Source: Coriolopsis trogii (Eukaryota; Basidiomycota; Agaricomycetes; Polyporales; Polyporaceae). From it: a stretch of DNA of 64,000 nt. Both the position numbers and the translations under genes were made by a program. Positions 60,922 through 64,000 of this stretch are shown here, piece by piece (the stretch's first letter is position 1; the number at the start of each line of letters is the position of its first letter). The DNA is taken from NCBI GenBank assembly GCA_020543525.1, contig JAHYIO010000005.1, forward strand, positions 1,771,001 to 1,835,000, read 5' to 3'. The notes beneath the pieces were generated by a model that saw only the letters and a program-made list of their open reading frames with translations, ran no database searches and was not told the origin of the DNA.

Positions 60922-61342
60922 GGTTATGATGTAAAGACGGACGTACCAGTTGATAGCCCGGGCAGGGGTTTTATATCACAGATGGGCCACCGAAGCGTGT
61001 AGAGTGTATAGAGCAATGTCCGTGAGCAGGTGATTTGGCTGTGGCTTCAAGAAGCTCCTCAATGCAGCAGGCCACCAGGTAGAACAATGATGGGGAGATG
61101 CGGACAATGGGTCGGAGTTGTAGAGACAAAGAACGTCTTAGTAGTGGTGGTTCGGAATGAATGCGATTGCCTGCCTGTTTGGGACAAGATGAGATCATTT
61201 CCCACGGGTCAAGCGCCTCAGCGTTAACTTCCTCCCTTCGCTTCCACATCCTAATACTTTCGCAGTAGCGACGCGTCGAGTCATAGTCGACGGATATTCG
61301 TCAGAAATTCTGACAATTCCAGGCTGATGAGGCCAGCCAATA
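60922..61342. other. Kinase C upstream region inside the left arm
   Basis: No gene. It contains a TATA-like GATATAAAAC (60968-60977, minus) and the duplicated kinase upstream module at about 61030-61250. A minus-strand open frame of 92 codons here is mirrored in the right arm and is explained by the palindrome. Confidence 0.6.
60968..60977 (-). promoter_or_regulatory. TATA-like box upstream of kinase copy C
   Basis: GATATAAAAC on the coding strand, about 50 bp upstream of the ATG at 60921; mirror image of the copy D box. Confidence 0.5.
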
Positions 61343-61435
61343 CACTCTAGTACGAAGCACCTCATTAGACGCTAAGCACACAAAGCACAGCCACTCCTGG
61401 TTAGAACTACGGTCGAGCCTGCCATGCCTCATCAC
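61343..61435. other. Palindrome spacer (93 bp)
   Basis: Unique, non-palindromic centre between the two arms. It contains AAGCACAGCCACT and GGTTAGA (61383-61405), also found upstream of kinase A at 54041-54060, so the spacer is itself derived from kinase flanking DNA. Confidence 0.85.
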
Positions 61436-63414
61436 TATTGGCTGGCCTCATCAGCCTGGAATTGTCAGAATTTCTGACGAATATCCGTCGACTATGACTC
61501 GACGCGTCGCTACTGCGAAAGTATTAGGATGTGGAAGCGAAGGGAGGAAGTTAACGCTGAGGCGCTTGACCCGTGGGAAATGATCTCATCTTGTCCCAAA
61601 CAGGCAGGCAATCGCATTCATTCCGAACCACCACTACTAAGACGTTCTTTGTCTCTACAACTCCGACCCATTGTCCGCATCTCCCCATCATTGTTCTACC
61701 TGGTGGCCTGCTGCATTGAGGAGCTTCTTGAAGCCACAGCCAAATCACCTGCTCACGGACATTGCTCTATACACTCTACACGCTTCGGTGGCCCATCTGT
61801 GATATAAAACCCCTGCCCGGGCTATCAACTGGTACGTCCGTCTTTACATCATAACCATGTCTTCCGATATCGAAGATGCTCACAAGGATACCCCAGCACA
61901 AGCCAACTACATTACCGTCTTCGCACAATCACTAGCTGGTCAACTCTGTCGACAACATCTAAGCCAATACCGCGCGAAGAAGACAGAAGACATGGCACAC
62001 AACGGCGTCGCCTGCAGTCTCGACGAATTTATCGACGCTTTCTTTCCTCCTGTATCACCAGACACCGCCGGCAAACCTGAGGTCAAGAGGAACCCGTTCT
62101 CCAAGCTCGCGAACGCCACCAACATGGCGGAGGGTGAGATATCCCAGGCCTTCGTGCGTAACCAGTCACTCTCCTGTCACCAGGTTATAGCTCACTGTAC
62201 TTCAGACACGGGCCGTCACCGCAGAAAAACTCGTACCCGGTTACGGCATTGCGCTCTCTGAGAGGAAACCCGACGCACGAGCTGTCGATCCCAAATATCA
62301 GCGAATTGACTCCGCGTTGTTTCAAGAGAAAGAAGTCCCGACCAACGGACGTCCGAACTGGGCCGACCAGATAGTCGCAATCGAGTTCAAGAACTCGAAG
62401 ACGGAGAATGACCCGTTCCAGGACACCGACGACGACGTTCTCCCAGCCACCGCCAACACCCGCGCAAAAGTCCGTGGCCAGCTCATCACGTATGCCGAAC
62501 TTGCTTTCGCCGTCCAACAACGTACGGCGCTCTTCATGTTCCTCATCATGGGCCGTCGCTTCCGTCTCCTCCGGTGGGATAGGTCCGGGTGCATCGTGAC
62601 CCAGGCGGTCGACTACGTCTCCAACTGGAAGAAGATGTGCGATATCCTCTGGCGGATATCTCGGTTAACCCGCGACCAGCTCGGCTTCGACTCCACTGCC
62701 ACGCGCCTCTATCCTCACGATGAGGAGTGGAAGCTCATGACTCAGGCCTCGACAGAGCGGACCACCGACTGGAACCACGCCGAACGCAATCTCCCCGAGG
62801 GAGAGATACCGAAGGACATAACGTTCGCATACGTACGTGCCAAGTTCAAGGCCTCCCTGGTCGACGAATGGCCCCGGTACAAGATCAGTGTTCCCGACGG
62901 CGAGGGCCGGCCACCGCGCTACTTCCTGGTCGGTAAGCCGTCCTTCATGGCTCCCGGGGTGGCGGGTCGAGCGACTCAAGGCTTCGTGGCGCTCGATCCC
63001 AATACGGGTACCTTCATGTGGATGAAGAACGCGTGGCGTGCGGCATATCTGGACGTCGACAAGGAAGGAGACTCTCTCCACAAGCTCGCGGGCGTGCCCC
63101 ATGTCCCGACGCTTGTTTGCCATGGTGATATCGAAGGCCATAGGACGATCACTGCCGACTGGTGGACACGGAAGCACTCGAAGAAAGACGAGCCTGCGGG
63201 GCTCTCAGTACCTACGACCACAACGAGTGGTATGCCTATTGCCTCCACCTCGCGCGTTACGCTCGACCGGACCACTTCGTCCGGAATGAAGCGCAAGCGA
63301 GGGACGGTCGAAGAAGACACTCCCGAACCCCAGGCCAAGCCTCGGAAACGGTGTCCGCTTCGTCTACATCAACACTACCGGCTTGTCGTGGCAGAAGTGG
63401 CGATGCCTCTCCAC
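61436..63414. repeat. Palindrome right arm (1,979 bp)
   Basis: Inverted copy of 59364-61342. It ends at CTCCAC (63414) inside the second exon of kinase D; the next base differs (A against the complement C), and mismatches are frequent from there on. Confidence 0.93.
61801..61810 (+). promoter_or_regulatory. TATA-like box upstream of kinase copy D
   Basis: GATATAAAAC, 47 bp upstream of the ATG at 61857. Same sequence as before copies A and C. Confidence 0.5.
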
Positions 63415-64000
63415 AAGATTACCAGGGGTAAACAGTTGCTGTCCGTTGTATATGATTGCTTGAAGGGTACTGTGTACATTTTATCCTTTCCTAATGATGC
63501 CTCGAGGCTGACTGCGCCATCCACACAGCACACTATACAGCCATGGAGAAGAGGCACATCATCCACCGCGATGTCAGCGGGGGCAATATCCTCATCCTAC
63601 CTAAGGTCATTCCCAGGAAGAAGGGGGGCAAGTTCCATGTCAAGTGGACCGGTCTTCTAGCCGACTGGGAGATGTCGAAGCCTACGATGAATAAGCGGAA
63701 GACGAAACTCTCTCGCCAGCCTGAACGTACTGTAAGTTCTGATCGCATATCGTCTTCCTTCGCCTGTACCTGATTAGCTACTCGCCACAGGGTACTTGGC
63801 AGTTCATGTCAGCCGGCTTGCTCAAGGAAGGATCGAAGGTGGTTTCGACCGTTGACGAGCTCGAGGCGTTCCTCTACGTGATCCTCTACTACGCCATCCG
63901 CTATCTGCGATCGAACTGCCGCGACGTCCCGAACTTCATCGAGGACCTCTTCGACTCGTACACCTTCGTCAACGGCGAGTATCGCTGCGGGTTGATGAAG
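61857..64000 (+). CDS. FunK1-type fungal protein kinase, copy D (3' end cut by window)
   Basis: Exons 61857-62153, 62206-63466, 63529-63731 and 63791 to beyond 64000. Divergent partner of copy C; the start codons are 935 bp apart. The first 99 codons and most of exon 2 are identical to copy C except one residue. After 63414 the protein diverges (HKITRGKQLLSVVYDCLKG against HHITGGKQLLSIVYDCLTG). Exon 3 retains HIIHRDVSGGNILI and LADWEMSK but differs from C in the linker (PRKKGGKFHVKW against PSTTGDKFYVRW). Exon 4 starts GTWQFMSAGLLKEGSK. Like copy C it has GRATQG at the glycine loop. No lesion is seen in the visible part. Confidence 0.9.

Larger units (their letters stand above)
59364..61342. 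repeat. Palindrome left arm (1,979 bp)
   Basis: Inverted copy of 61436-63414. Positions x and 122778-x are complementary; tested stretches across the arm match without gaps. Translated products of the two arms are identical except one position (59444 against 63334, giving Thr against Ala). The arm contains the 5' part and promoter of kinase C. Confidence 0.93.

Noticed and set aside
60971..61807. Two identical 92-codon open frames (60971-61249 minus, 61529-61807 plus), which could look like a duplicated small gene
   Set aside because: They lie in kinase upstream regions and are the same sequence seen twice because of the palindrome. Upstream regions of copies A and B do not keep the frame open.
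59364..63414. Palindrome as a plain assembly artefact
   Set aside because: An artefactual hairpin would be perfect to its ends and lack a unique 93-bp spacer. Here one base differs inside the arms and the flanks continue as diverged paralogues. Long reads are still the decisive test.

Overview
The window looks like nuclear DNA from an Agaricomycete, probably a wood-decaying polypore (inference). Genes are dense and rich in short GT-AG introns (about 50-70 bp, a few up to about 150 bp). The contents include a laccase, a fungalysin (M36) protease, P450s, F-box and 7TM proteins of basidiomycete type, and four fungal-specific FunK1-type kinases. No rRNA, tRNA, CRISPR array or autonomous transposon was recognised.

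Layout. 1-2.6 kb: two tandem minus-strand SDR-like oxidoreductases, the first cut by the window edge. 4.4-7.0 kb: secreted M36 metalloprotease. 7.6-8.3 kb: small secreted protein. 9.3-10.7 kb: seven-transmembrane protein. 11.6-12.4 kb: isoprenylcysteine carboxyl methyltransferase-like protein. 13.7-15.8 kb: broken P450. 17.6-19.6 kb: laccase. About 20.5-20.9 kb: a GTAAAT-type repeat cluster. 21.9-23.6 kb: a full-length G-alpha-like protein whose nucleotide-binding motifs are all degenerate. 23.7-34.7 kb: two inverted, divergently transcribed paralogues of a multi-domain protein (two ThuA-like domains, TPR, two CCCH fingers) flanking an F-box gene. 35.8-37.2 kb: trypsin-like protein without the usual catalytic residues. 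37.5-43.0 kb: a DUF262 gene and a MAD1 spindle-checkpoint gene, head to head, 134 bp apart. 44.1-47.4 kb: secreted NucA/NucB-type nuclease. 48.2-50.5 kb: P450 that splices to an open frame. 50.6-64.0 kb: four FunK1-type kinases (A, B, C minus; D plus, cut by the window end).

The most striking structure is a large palindrome centred near 61,389. Two arms of about 1,979 bp, nearly identical, are separated by a 93-bp spacer and carry the promoters and 5' two-thirds of kinases C and D. Identity stops abruptly inside a coding exon (59,364 / 63,414), and beyond that point the two genes are ordinary diverged paralogues. This suggests recent gene conversion between inverted copies. The ThuA-TPR-CCCH pair at 23.7-34.7 kb shows a similar pattern: a nearly identical central tract inside genes that are otherwise clearly diverged. 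The kinase array also holds a decaying member: copy B has an early in-frame stop and lacks the TATA-like box seen upstream of A, C and D.

Exon joins were worked out by hand from GT-AG sites, reading frame and recognisable family motifs. No database search was run, so family names rest on recall of motifs.
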